Position numbers and translations under genes: made by a program. The notes under the pieces were generated by a model. The model searched no databases. It had not been told where the DNA came from and saw nothing but the letters and a program-made list of their open reading frames with translations. Positions 9,915 to 17,261 of a stretch of 64,000 nucleotides of DNA are shown here, one piece after another (positions within the stretch are counted from its first letter, which is position 1; every line of letters begins with the position of its first letter). The stretch is from NCBI RefSeq assembly GCF_001558695.1, contig NZ_LNTU01000001.1, positions 558,001 to 622,000 on the forward strand. The letters are read 5' to 3'. This DNA comes from Paramesorhizobium deserti. GTDB taxonomy: Bacteria > Pseudomonadota > Alphaproteobacteria > Rhizobiales > Rhizobiaceae.

Positions 9915-10925
9915 ATGCGCCCAGAGGAACTGCTTCGTCCCACACCGCAAGGCCTCTGCTGCCCGCCAGGCGATTTCCATATCGATCCGGTGCGGCCGGT
10001 GGAGCGCGCCCTCATCACCCACGGCCACGCCGACCACGCGCGGGCGGGCCATGGTCATGTGCTGGCCACGCAGGAAACCCTCGATATCATGCGGCTGCGC
10101 TATGGCGAGGATTTTGCCGGGTCGACACAGGCCGTCACCTTCGGCGAGACCGTTACCATCAACGGCCTCACGGTTCGCTTTCATCCGGCGGGGCATGTGC
10201 TGGGTTCCGCCCAGATCGCGGTTGAGCAAAACGGCATGCGGATCGTCGTTTCGGGCGATTACAAGCGCCAGGCGGACCCGACCTGCCAAGGCTTCGAACC
10301 CGTCGCCTGCGATGTGTTCATCACCGAGGCGACCTTTGCCCTGCCGGTCTTCCGCCATCCGGACGCGGCGCATGAAATCGCACTGCTGCTCAAATCGGTG
10401 GCGCAGTTTCCAGAGCGCAGCCATATCGTCGGCGCCTATGCGCTCGGCAAGGCGCAGCGCGTGATCAGCCTCATCCGGCAGGCGGGTTACGATAAACCGA
10501 TCTATATTCATGGCGCATTGCAGAAGCTCTGCGACTATTATCAATCCCAAGGCATCGATCTCGGCGATCTGCAACCGGCGACGCTGGAAGAAGGCGACTC
10601 CCGCGATTTCGCCGGGGCCATCGTTGTTGGGCCGCCATCGGCTTTCGTGGACCGCTGGGCGCGGCGTTTTCCCGATCCGCTCGCCTGCTTCGCCTCGGGC
10701 TGGATGCGCATCCGCCAGAGGGCCAAGCAACAGGGTGTCGAGCTGCCGCTCATCATCTCCGACCATTGCGACTGGGACGAGTTGACGGACACGATCCGCG
10801 AGATCGCGCCTGATGAAGTCTGGGTAACGCATGGACGCGAGGAGGCGCTTGTGCGCTGGTGCACGCTTGCAGGAATTCCGGCCCGGCCCCTGCATCTCGT
10901 TGGCTATGAGGACGAGGGAGATTAA
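9915..10925 (+). CDS. ligase-associated DNA exonuclease (metallo-beta-lactamase fold)
   Basis: MBL/beta-CASP-like nuclease of 336 residues. The signature HGHADHARAG gives H36, H38, D40 and H41 of the metal site. A second region (GHVLGSAQIAVE) and SGDYKRQ fit the later metal-binding motifs, and VTHGREEALVRW lies near the C-terminus. The family occurs with DEXH helicase, PdeM and an ATP-dependent ligase and is named the ligase-associated DNA exonuclease. ATG at 9915 begins MRPEELLRPTPQGL, a typical family start. Its stop is two bases before the GTG start of the ligase, so they form an operon. Confidence 0.9.
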   Translation: MRPEELLRPTPQGLCCPPGDFHIDPVRPVERALITHGHADHARAGHGHVLATQETLDIMRLRYGEDFAGSTQAVTFGETVTINGLTVRFHPAGHVLGSAQIAVEQNGMRIVVSGDYKRQADPTCQGFEPVACDVFITEATFALPVFRHPDAAHEIALLLKSVAQFPERSHIVGAYALGKAQRVISLIRQAGYDKPIYIHGALQKLCDYYQSQGIDLGDLQPATLEEGDSRDFAGAIVVGPPSAFVDRWARRFPDPLACFASGWMRIRQRAKQQGVELPLIISDHCDWDELTDTIREIAPDEVWVTHGREEALVRWCTLAGIPARPLHLVGYEDEGD

Positions 10926-10927
10926 GG

Positions 10928-12550
10928 GTGGAGGGGTTTGCCGAACTGCTCGACCGGCTGGTGCTTACGCCGCAGCGCAACGGCAAGATTAAACTGCTTG
11001 CCGATTATTTCCGCGAGACGCCCGATCCCGAGCGCGGTTTTGCGCTGGCCGCCATAACACGGGACCTCGATCTTGCCAGCGTCAAGCCGGCTATGCTGCG
11101 CGCGCTGGTCGCCGAGCGGGTCGATCCAGAGCTTTTCGCCTATTCCTATGACTATGTGGGCGATCTCGCCGAGACCATTTCGCTGATCTGGCCCGCGCCC
11201 GAACAGCGGCGCGCGAACCGACCGCCCATGCTTTCCGAAATCGTCGAGACACTGTCGCAGACGTCGCGGCGGGAGGGGCCGCTGCTGGTTGCCCGCTGGC
11301 TCGATGATCTCGATGCATCAGGACGCTACGCGCTTTTGAAGCTCGTCACCGGAGGCCTGCGCATCGGCGTTTCCGCCCGGCTCGCCAAGCAGGCGCTCGC
11401 CGATTTCGGACGGGTGGACGTGACGGAGATCGAGGAACTCTGGCACGGGCTGAAGCCGCCCTATGAAACGCTTTTCGCCTGGCTAGAAGGGCGAGGCACC
11501 AGGCCGACCAGCCTGGCGGCAGCGCCCTTCCGCCCCGTTATGCTGGCGACGGCGCTGGACGAGGCGGACTTCCCGAAGCTCGACGCCGCCGATTATGCCG
11601 CCGAATGGAAATGGGACGGCATCCGCGTGCAGGCGGTCGCGGAGGACGGCATGCGACGTATCTATTCGCGCACAGGCGACGACATCTCCCACGCCTTTCC
11701 CGATATTCTGGACGCCATGGATTTCGAAGGCGCCATCGACGGCGAGCTTCTGGTCGGACGCCTTGGCGAGAATGGCATCGTCGCCGGCACGTTCGGAGAC
11801 CTGCAACAGCGGCTCAACCGTAAGATAGTGACCGCTAAACAACTTTCGGACTACCCGGCATTCGTGCGCGCATATGACCTTTTGCAGGAGGGCAACCAGG
11901 AGATGGGGGAGGATCTGCGCCCCCTGCCCTTCAGTGAAAGGCGCAAGCGCCTGGACGCTTTCGTCGAGGATCTCGATCCCCAGCGGTTTGATCTCTCGCC
12001 TTTGGTTGCATTCAGCAGCTTCGAGGAGTTGGCGGCGTTTCGCAGCGCACCGCCGCATCCGATCATCGAAGGATTAATGCTGAAGCGCCATGACAGCCCC
12101 TATGTTCCAGGCCGTCCCAAGGGGCCATGGTTCAAATGGAAGCGCGATCCCTTCACGGTGGATGCCGTGATTGTCTATGCCCAGCGCGGACATGGCAAGC
12201 GATCGAGCTATTATTCGGATTTCACCTTCGCGGTCTGGACAGGGCCGGAGGATGATCCTTCCCTCGTGCCCGTCGGCAAGGCCTATTTCGGGTTCACCGA
12301 CGAGGAATTGCGGCTGCTCGACCGCTTCGTCCGCGAGAACACGACGGAGCGCTTCGGCCCGGTACGCGCGGTGCGGGCAGAGCCCGATCACGGGCTGGTG
12401 GTGGAGGTGGCCTTCGAAGGACTCAACCGCTCGACGCGGCACAAATCCGGCGTGGCGATGCGCTTTCCACGGTTTTCAAGGCTGCGCTGGGACAAGCCGC
12501 CGCGCGAGGCGGACCGGCTCGAGGCGCTGGAGAAGCTGCTGATTGGATAG
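10928..12550 (+). CDS. ATP-dependent DNA ligase (cisplatin damage response type)
   Basis: ATP-dependent DNA ligase of 540 residues. An N-terminal helical DNA-binding domain covers about residues 1-190. The nucleotidyltransferase domain carries motif I EWKWDGIR, with Lys228 as the predicted adenylation site. Further motifs are RIYSRTGDDIS, AIDGELLVG, EGLMLKR and WFKWKR, followed by an OB-fold domain. It seals nicks using ATP and would complete the pathway of the neighbouring exonuclease, helicase and phosphoesterase. The GTG start follows GAGGGAG, 8 bases upstream, which overlaps the end of the exonuclease gene. Confidence 0.92.
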   Translation: MEGFAELLDRLVLTPQRNGKIKLLADYFRETPDPERGFALAAITRDLDLASVKPAMLRALVAERVDPELFAYSYDYVGDLAETISLIWPAPEQRRANRPPMLSEIVETLSQTSRREGPLLVARWLDDLDASGRYALLKLVTGGLRIGVSARLAKQALADFGRVDVTEIEELWHGLKPPYETLFAWLEGRGTRPTSLAAAPFRPVMLATALDEADFPKLDAADYAAEWKWDGIRVQAVAEDGMRRIYSRTGDDISHAFPDILDAMDFEGAIDGELLVGRLGENGIVAGTFGDLQQRLNRKIVTAKQLSDYPAFVRAYDLLQEGNQEMGEDLRPLPFSERRKRLDAFVEDLDPQRFDLSPLVAFSSFEELAAFRSAPPHPIIEGLMLKRHDSPYVPGRPKGPWFKWKRDPFTVDAVIVYAQRGHGKRSSYYSDFTFAVWTGPEDDPSLVPVGKAYFGFTDEELRLLDRFVRENTTERFGPVRAVRAEPDHGLVVEVAFEGLNRSTRHKSGVAMRFPRFSRLRWDKPPREADRLEALEKLLIG

Positions 12551-12556
12551 GTTATC

Positions 12557-12585
12557 GTCATTCTCGGACCTGTCCCGAGAATGAC
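12557..12585. repeat. perfect 11-bp inverted repeat, terminator-like intergenic palindrome
   Basis: GTCATTCTCGG (12557-12567) and CCGAGAATGAC (12575-12585) are perfectly complementary around a 7-base loop. It lies between the convergent ligase and DUF-less membrane protein genes, where a bidirectional terminator would be expected, although there is no strong T-run. Very similar palindromes (tcattctcgg...cccgagaatga) are dispersed in Rhizobiales genomes, which is from general knowledge. Confidence 0.6.
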
Positions 12586-12613
12586 GGCGGCGCGGAAGCA
12601 GTAAGCACCGGAG

Positions 12614-13702
12614 CTACTGAGCGACGCTCACCCTTATCCCATAAATATCGACGATCTTGCCGGCACCTGAGATATCGCTGTTGATGGTGATGGTGCCACC
12701 GGCATCCGGCTGTTTACCCGCAGGAAACTCCACATCGAACAGGAAATCGTTGCTGGCATCGGTGACGTCGTAACGCTTGCGCCCGCAATCGCCCAATGCG
12801 CCGAAATCGCAGCTGACCGACATCTGGGTCGGCTTGCCGTCATCGCTCCTGGCGATGATATCGAACGTCGCCTTCTTCCCGGCGATCTCGTCCAGAACAC
12901 CCTGGCCGACGTCGAAGACGATCTCGTCATCCGGCCCAGTGGATTTCACCCGCGCGAAGCTCTGCGATCGTTCGCTGGTGATTTCCGCCGTCGCGCTGCC
13001 ATGGACCGACATCTGCGTCGGATCGGAAGGGGTGAAGATGGTGATCCAGTTCATGTCTCCGGCCTCCTCGCCCTCCTTGGCGGGGGCGCCGTTGGAGAGC
13101 GTGCGGCCCAGATTTGGACGGCTTATATCGGTGAAACTGTTGAACAGCGACCAGCCGATGAACGCGAACACGAGAAGGATGAGCGTCGGCAGCACGTAGG
13201 AAAGGAAGGGTGAACGAGGTTTGTCTTCCCGGTCCCGGCGTGTGGCTCCGCCCTCATATCCGAGGTCAGCGCCCCTCGCCTTCTTGCCGGCGGGGCGCAC
13301 ATCGTCCCGGTCGAGCGTCGGCTCCTCCATGGCGGCCGTCCTCGACGTGGCGGAGGCCACCGGGCGACCATTGCGATGCGGCTCCGCCGAAATATCGAGG
13401 GAGGGATCGGCGCTCGGGCCTTCCGTATTGACGGCCTGCTGCGCGGGACGAAACTCCGTCTCGATGCGGGATATCGTCGCCTTCAGGCGATCGCGCCGCC
13501 CGGCCTTCTGCTCCTCGCTCAGGCCGGCATTTGCCGCAAGCGCATGCTCATGCGCGCTCCAGGCCGATTCGTAGATCCGCTGGCGCGTGGCGGGATTGGC
13601 GGCATCGCCTTTGGCGAATGCATTGCGTATCGCGCGTTCTATGCCTTCCAAATCTCGGTCTTCCTCTGTTTCGAACCCGCGCCCTCGCGAGAAGGGTGAC
13701 AT
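12614..13702 (-). CDS. hypothetical single-pass membrane protein
   Basis: Protein of 362 residues that I cannot assign to a named family. The N-terminal 80 residues are helical and charged (DLEGIERAIRNAFAKGDAANPATRQRIYESAW). A polar low-complexity stretch follows, then one membrane helix (YVLPTLILLVFAFIGWSLF, about residues 170-190). The C-terminal 150 residues are beta-rich with a Cys pair in SCDFGALGDCGRKRYD and would lie in the periplasm, like a carbohydrate-binding or lipoprotein-type sandwich. It is convergent with the DNA ligase gene. The function is unknown. Confidence 0.75.
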   Translation of the reverse strand: MSPFSRGRGFETEEDRDLEGIERAIRNAFAKGDAANPATRQRIYESAWSAHEHALAANAGLSEEQKAGRRDRLKATISRIETEFRPAQQAVNTEGPSADPSLDISAEPHRNGRPVASATSRTAAMEEPTLDRDDVRPAGKKARGADLGYEGGATRRDREDKPRSPFLSYVLPTLILLVFAFIGWSLFNSFTDISRPNLGRTLSNGAPAKEGEEAGDMNWITIFTPSDPTQMSVHGSATAEITSERSQSFARVKSTGPDDEIVFDVGQGVLDEIAGKKATFDIIARSDDGKPTQMSVSCDFGALGDCGRKRYDVTDASNDFLFDVEFPAGKQPDAGGTITINSDISGAGKIVDIYGIRVSVAQ

Positions 13703-13968
13703 GATAGACTAAAGCAGGACGACGTCATGCTCTAGAGGAATTGAACGGTTAATCAAGCATTTACACTTTATCCGACCGAACCGGAGGGCCGTCTGGCGCC
13801 TTCAATCAAGGTTTTTTCCCTGCCCGGTCGACGGCTTTTGCCAAAACTTCCGTTTACGGAAACGTCAAAATCCTGCATAGGTTTGTTCAAGATAGAGCGG
13901 AATGCGGGCGGAAGCCGCTTGTGCTTTTCCTCATTCCGCTCCACCCAGCATGGCAATGGGAGGACTAT

Positions 13969-14931
13969 ATGGCATTACCCGATATTTTGAAAAGCAGGCT
14001 GCGCATTCCCGTCGTCGGTGCGCCGCTGTTCATCATCTCCCATCCCGCACTGGTCCTGGCGCAGTGCAAGGCCGGTATCGTCGGCTCCTTTCCGGCCCTC
14101 AATGCACGGCCCGAAGCCCAGCTTGACGAATGGCTGGCCGAAATCACCGAAACGCTCAGCGCGCATGATGCGAAACATCCGGAAAGCCCGGCCGCCCCTT
14201 TCGCCGTCAACCAGATCGTCCATCGCTCGAACAAGCGGCTGGAGCATGATCTCGGGCTCTGTGTGAAATACAAGGTGCCGATCGTCATTTCCTCGCTCGG
14301 CGCCGTTCCCGAGGTTAATGCGGCGATCCATTCCTATGGCGGCATCGTGCTGCACGACGTCATCAACAATCGCCACGCCAATTCGGCCATCCGCAAGGGC
14401 GCCGACGGGCTGATCGCCGTTGCGGCGGGCGCAGGCGGCCACGCCGGTACGCTCTCGCCCTTCGCGCTCGTCCAGGAAATCCGCGAATGGTTCGATGGGC
14501 CGCTGCTCTTGTCAGGAGCGATCGCCAGCGGGCGCTCGATCCTCGCCGCCCAGGCGATGGGCGCCGATCTCGCCTATATCGGCTCGCCCTTCATTGCGAC
14601 GCGGGAGGCCCGCGCCGTCGAGGAATACAAGCAGATGATCGTCGAATCGGCTGCTTCCGATATCGTCTATTCCAACTATTTCACGGGTATCCATGGCAAT
14701 TATCTGAAACCCTCGATCGCGGCCGCCGGCATGGACCCGGACCATCTTCCCGAAGCCGATCCTTCCAAGATGGATTTCGCCAGCGCTGTCAGCGGCGCCA
14801 AGGCCTGGAAGGACATCTGGGGTTGCGGACAGGGCATCGCCGCGGTGAAGGAAATTTTGCCAACGGGCGCGCTCGTCGCGCGTCTGGAGAAGGAGTACCT
14901 GACGGCAAAAGCCGATCTGTGCGGCAAGTGA
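13969..14931 (+). CDS. nitronate monooxygenase family protein (2-nitropropane dioxygenase-like)
   Basis: FMN-dependent TIM-barrel enzyme of 320 residues. It opens with IPVVGAPLFIISHPALVLAQCKAGIVGSFP, the usual N-terminal FMN-binding strand region. It also has AVAAGAGGHAG and LLSGAIASGRSILAAQAMGADLAYIGSPF, which form the phosphate-binding C-terminal side of the barrel. Family members oxidise alkyl nitronates or propionate-3-nitronate to carbonyl compounds and nitrite. ATG at 13969 follows GGGAGGA at good spacing. The gene stands alone upstream of a tRNA gene. Confidence 0.88.
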   Translation: MALPDILKSRLRIPVVGAPLFIISHPALVLAQCKAGIVGSFPALNARPEAQLDEWLAEITETLSAHDAKHPESPAAPFAVNQIVHRSNKRLEHDLGLCVKYKVPIVISSLGAVPEVNAAIHSYGGIVLHDVINNRHANSAIRKGADGLIAVAAGAGGHAGTLSPFALVQEIREWFDGPLLLSGAIASGRSILAAQAMGADLAYIGSPFIATREARAVEEYKQMIVESAASDIVYSNYFTGIHGNYLKPSIAAAGMDPDHLPEADPSKMDFASAVSGAKAWKDIWGCGQGIAAVKEILPTGALVARLEKEYLTAKADLCGK

Positions 14932-15016
14932 CCATCCGTTTCACCTAGCGGGACAGGACCGGCCACACTGCATCGGTTTCACCTTGCACAATGTGGCAAA
15001 TCTCTTGATTTGCGCA

Positions 15017-15043
15017 CTTGCTTTTCCAGGCCGAGTTCTGTAT
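15017..15043 (+). promoter_or_regulatory. possible promoter of tRNA-Thr
   Basis: CTTGCT (15017-15022) and CTGTAT (15038-15043) resemble the alphaproteobacterial -35 (CTTGAC) and -10 (CTATAT) boxes, though the 15-base spacing is short. Transcription would start about 70 bases before the tRNA. Weak evidence. Confidence 0.25.
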
Positions 15044-15120
15044 CAGCGCTTCCAATCGGTCGGGACGTTTTCCGGCCGGTCATTTGTCTTGGTCGACAAA
15101 ATCGGGGAAGCTTTTCCCTT

Positions 15121-15196
15121 GCCGCTTTAGCTCAGTTGGTAGAGCACATCATTCGTAATGATGGGGTCGCGTGTTCGAGTCACGCAAGCGGCACCA
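15121..15196 (+). tRNA. tRNA-Thr (anticodon CGT)
   Basis: A 76-base cloverleaf. The acceptor stem GCCGCTT (15121-15127) pairs with AAGCGGC (15186-15192), and the encoded CCA ends at 15196. The D arm is GCTCAGTTGGTAGAGC. The anticodon stem CATCA/TGATG holds loop TTCGTAA, so the anticodon is CGT, which reads ACG. The T arm is GCGTG-TTCGAGT-CACGC. No integrated element is seen at its 3' end. Confidence 0.97.
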
Positions 15197-15382
15197 CTTC
15201 CCGATGGTCCAGTTCCTCCGCCATTGCCTTCACGCATAGGTTTCCACATTTGCGATGCCAATGTGTTTGACAAGCTGCGGCACGTCTTCCCTTGCCTTCC
15301 CGCGGGAAAAGGACGAATTTGACAATATCGTCGGCAGGTTCCGATCCCCGGTCGCCGGTCGCAAAACTCCAAGAGGAATCAA

Positions 15383-15607
15383 TTGACAGTCGATATCATC
15401 GTGAAAGACAGCAACGGCACGCAGCTGAATGACGGGGACTCCGTCACCCTCATCAAGGATTTGAAGGTGAAGGGCACGTCGCAGACGCTCAAGCGCGGCA
15501 CTCTCGTCAAGAACATCCATCTGACCGGCAATCCCGGCGAGATCGAATGCAACACCAAACAGGTCAAGGGGCTGGTGCTGAAAACCGAGTTCCTGAAGAA
15601 GGCATGA
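15383..15607 (+). CDS. PhnA/YjdM C-terminal domain protein, short form
   Basis: A 74-residue protein matching only the C-terminal domain of the PhnA (YjdM, alkylphosphonate utilization) family: VKDSNGTQLNDGDSVTLIKDLKVKG, KRGTLVKNIHL and a terminal LKTEFLKKA. The N-terminal zinc ribbon of full-length members is absent. The name is historical; a direct role in phosphonate use is not established for this family. The TTG start at 15383 follows AAGAGGAA at proper distance and I see no ATG that fits. Its stop overlaps the start of the next small gene (ATGA). Confidence 0.8.
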   Translation: MTVDIIVKDSNGTQLNDGDSVTLIKDLKVKGTSQTLKRGTLVKNIHLTGNPGEIECNTKQVKGLVLKTEFLKKA

Positions 15608-15840
15608 GCAAGAAGATCACCAGGGATAATCTGTTCAAGCCGACGCGCTCTGAAAGCAAGAGCGCGGCGACCGACCATGCCGCTCGCGACATCCTGGAAA
15701 GCGAAACGGCGCAGCGCGAAGCCAAGACGGCAAGACTCAGGGAAGCGAGACTGGCAAAGGAAGCGGCCGAGCGCGAGGAAGCGCTCGCCGAACCAGCGGG
15801 AAAGGCTCCGAGAAAGAAAAAACGGACAAAGCCGGAATAG
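15604..15840 (+). CDS. small basic, helical hypothetical protein
   Basis: A 78-residue protein, MSKKITRDNLFKPTR at the start and KAPRKKKRTKPE at the end, with a central charged helix (ESETAQREAKTARLREARLAKEAAEREEAL). The composition suggests a nucleic-acid- or ribosome-associated coil, but I recognise no family. Its ATG overlaps the stop of the PhnA-like gene by four bases, so it is translationally coupled to it. Confidence 0.65.
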   Translation: MSKKITRDNLFKPTRSESKSAATDHAARDILESETAQREAKTARLREARLAKEAAEREEALAEPAGKAPRKKKRTKPE

Positions 15841-15989
15841 CGACCGGAGGGGACGACATGGCGGACACCTCCGCTCATGAACCGCCATACGGGTGAAATA
15901 TTACGCAAGAAATTGCCCGACTATCTGCCAAAAAATTTCTCTTTTTTATTGGGATCGATCAAGCGACCCGACTCATACAGTATGCGAAC

Positions 15990-16061
15990 GCGGCTGGACC
16001 TGAGTGCCCAGCTGAAGGCCCGGCGCTACTGCCCCCCATTACCCAGCGCCGGGCCTCTTTT
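15990..16061 (+). ncRNA. candidate small RNA ending in an intrinsic terminator
   Basis: Two successive hairpins: GCTGG (15993-15997) with CCAGC (16008-16012), then a perfect 12-bp stem AGGCCCGGCGCT (16016-16027) with AGCGCCGGGCCT (16045-16056), followed by CTTTT. The 17-base loop contains an exposed run of six C, as seen in small RNAs that pair with ribosome binding sites. No clear promoter or named RNA family could be assigned, so the 5' end is arbitrary. Confidence 0.3.
16016..16061 (+). terminator. Rho-independent terminator
   Basis: A perfect 12-bp GC-rich stem (16016-16027 with 16045-16056) is followed by CTTTT. It is 175 bases after the preceding small gene, so it ends either a long 3' untranslated region or a separate small RNA. 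Confidence 0.7.
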
Positions 16062-16545
16062 ACAGCGCCATGCATCTGTTAGGGCACAAAGGGCGCTTTA
16101 GCCTTCGAATGATCATCCCTGCAGAGCTTTGTCGCATGAAAGGTGAGACGGTATCGTTGAAACGCCGACGCATCGTTCGAGGCGCCGATGCGCCCCAAAT
16201 AGCGCCTGTTTTATCGGGCCCGAAAATCCGTAATCGTTTTCGGTATAAATGATATATAATTTCAATGGCTTACGATACCATTTGCGCACCGTTCGGACCA
16301 CACGGCGGCGTAGGAACGAGGCTTTCATATACTCGCTGTGGTAGCAACTTATTGGAGTAGCGCGCCGGCCGTGACTCATCCATGATTGCTCCATGGTCGG
16401 ATCCGAACTCCGGCACACCATTCGACTGGCGCCAAGCTGTCCAGCCGGGGGTTTGAAAGATTTCTTCTGCGTCCCTGGCCATTCCCGCGGTGCCGATACC
16501 CGCGAAACCGGACAGATGCCGCCGTTCCAGATTGTGGAGGTCTGC

Positions 16546-16839
16546 ATGCCTGAGAAAGAAAACCATTGGAATGTCGATACCGTTTCTCCCCCGCAGATAG
16601 ACGGCGGTCCCGCGGACCTGCTCGCTGACGAGAGAAAGCAAGTGCTCGGCTTCCGCTTTGTCTACGGGCTCGCTCCCCAGGAACCGGTGGTTCAGATATG
16701 TCTGCAGGATCGGAATTCCAAATCCCAGACGTTCCACATATCACTGCCGGACGCGATGTATCTTCTTGGTGCCCTTCAGCATGTCCAGCAGGAGACAGAA
16801 GCCGAGATCCCTTCCGAACCCCCAGTTCTGGCAGAGTAA
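16546..16839 (+). CDS. hypothetical protein, 97 residues
   Basis: Begins MPEKENHWNVDTVSPPQ and ends PSEPPVLAE. The middle has alternating strands (VLGFRFVYGLAPQEPVVQICL, SQTFHISLPDAMYLLGALQHV), which look like a folded alpha/beta domain rather than a chance frame. No family is recognised. An upstream in-frame ATG at 16516 (MPPFQIVEVC) is possible. There is no obvious operon partner: it sits between palindrome-rich intergenic stretches. Confidence 0.5.
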   Translation: MPEKENHWNVDTVSPPQIDGGPADLLADERKQVLGFRFVYGLAPQEPVVQICLQDRNSKSQTFHISLPDAMYLLGALQHVQQETEAEIPSEPPVLAE

Positions 16840-16930
16840 TTTCATTCCTGCCGTCATAGCAGCCAATATATGAGAGCGGCCGCCGCCGCTCTGTAGCCGC
16901 CAATTTCCTTTATGCTTGCTGTCCACTATA

Positions 16931-16970
16931 GCATCGGCCTGAAAATCGGAATCGATTTTCAGGCCGATGC
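16931..16970. repeat. perfect 18-bp inverted repeat with 4-base loop
   Basis: Arms 16931-16948 and 16953-16970 are perfectly complementary. The outer part is GCATCGGCCT and the inner part GAAAATCG, around GAAT. There is no T-run, so it is more likely a dispersed palindromic element than a simple terminator. Similar gaaaatcg...cgattttc palindromes are common in Rhizobiales intergenic DNA (general knowledge). Confidence 0.75.
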
Positions 16971-16985
16971 GTAGATTCAATAACT

Positions 16986-17027
16986 TACAGCGCCCTTTGC
17001 GCGTCCTAACGGACGCACGGCGCTGTA
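16986..17027. repeat. second palindromic element, 16 bases further on
   Basis: TACAGCGCC (16986-16994) pairs with GGCGCTGTA (17019-17027), and inside it GCGTCC (17001-17006) pairs with GGACGC (17011-17016) around TAAC. A degenerate relative seems to lie at about 16072-16103 (GTTAGGGCACAAAGGGCGCTTTAG). This is a mobile-palindrome-like sequence of the Rhizobiales type. Confidence 0.65.
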
Positions 17028-17110
17028 GGCCGCAGGCCGATTTTGCATGCGCTATCGCCTTAGATCATCCATCCGAAGCAGCGCCCGTTTTTGCCCGGAA
17101 GCGCCCGGGC

Positions 17111-17251
17111 TTCAATCCGAAATGGAAGGGCGCGCGGCTGCAGGTCAACGCCACCAATCTCCTCGACGAGGACGACGATGTCTGCACCAATGGCTATTGC
17201 TATGTGGATCAGGGACGCACCGTCATCGCCAGCATGCGATATCGCTGGTAG
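17111..17251 (+). pseudogene. 3' remnant of a TonB-dependent siderophore receptor
   Basis: The last 46 codons encode FNPKWKGARLQVNATNLLD, a Cys-x-x-x-x-Cys loop (DDVCTNGYCYV) and QGRTVIASMRYRW. This is the terminal beta-strand pattern, ending in aromatic Trp, of FhuA/FoxA-type outer-membrane receptors. About 650 upstream residues are missing: the frame upstream runs into the palindromic repeats and has no receptor sequence. It lies 10 bases before fhuD, where an intact receptor gene would be expected. I read it as a deletion remnant. Confidence 0.75.
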
Positions 17252-17261
17252 ATAGAGGTCC

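Larger units (their letters stand above)
15841..16545. other. long intergenic region with terminator-like hairpins
   Basis: About 700 bases without a convincing gene. It contains ATGGCGG/CCGCCAT arms at 15858-15864 and 15882-15888, a T-rich stretch at about 15935-15950, a strong terminator hairpin at 16016-16061, and an AT-rich zone at 16230-16270. Open frames on both strands here have no ribosome site or recognisable family. Confidence 0.6.

Noticed and set aside
15121-15196. tRNA-Thr as a possible integration site for a genomic island
   Set aside because: No integrase, no repeat of the tRNA 3' end and no change in composition follow it.
15877-16101. A 74-codon frame between the small basic gene and the palindromes
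   Set aside because: It runs through the terminator hairpin at 16016-16061 and lacks a convincing ribosome site.
16270-16903. Minus-strand frames of 155-175 codons opposite the 97-residue hypothetical gene
   Set aside because: No ribosome site and implausible composition; the plus-strand frame has a better protein-like pattern.
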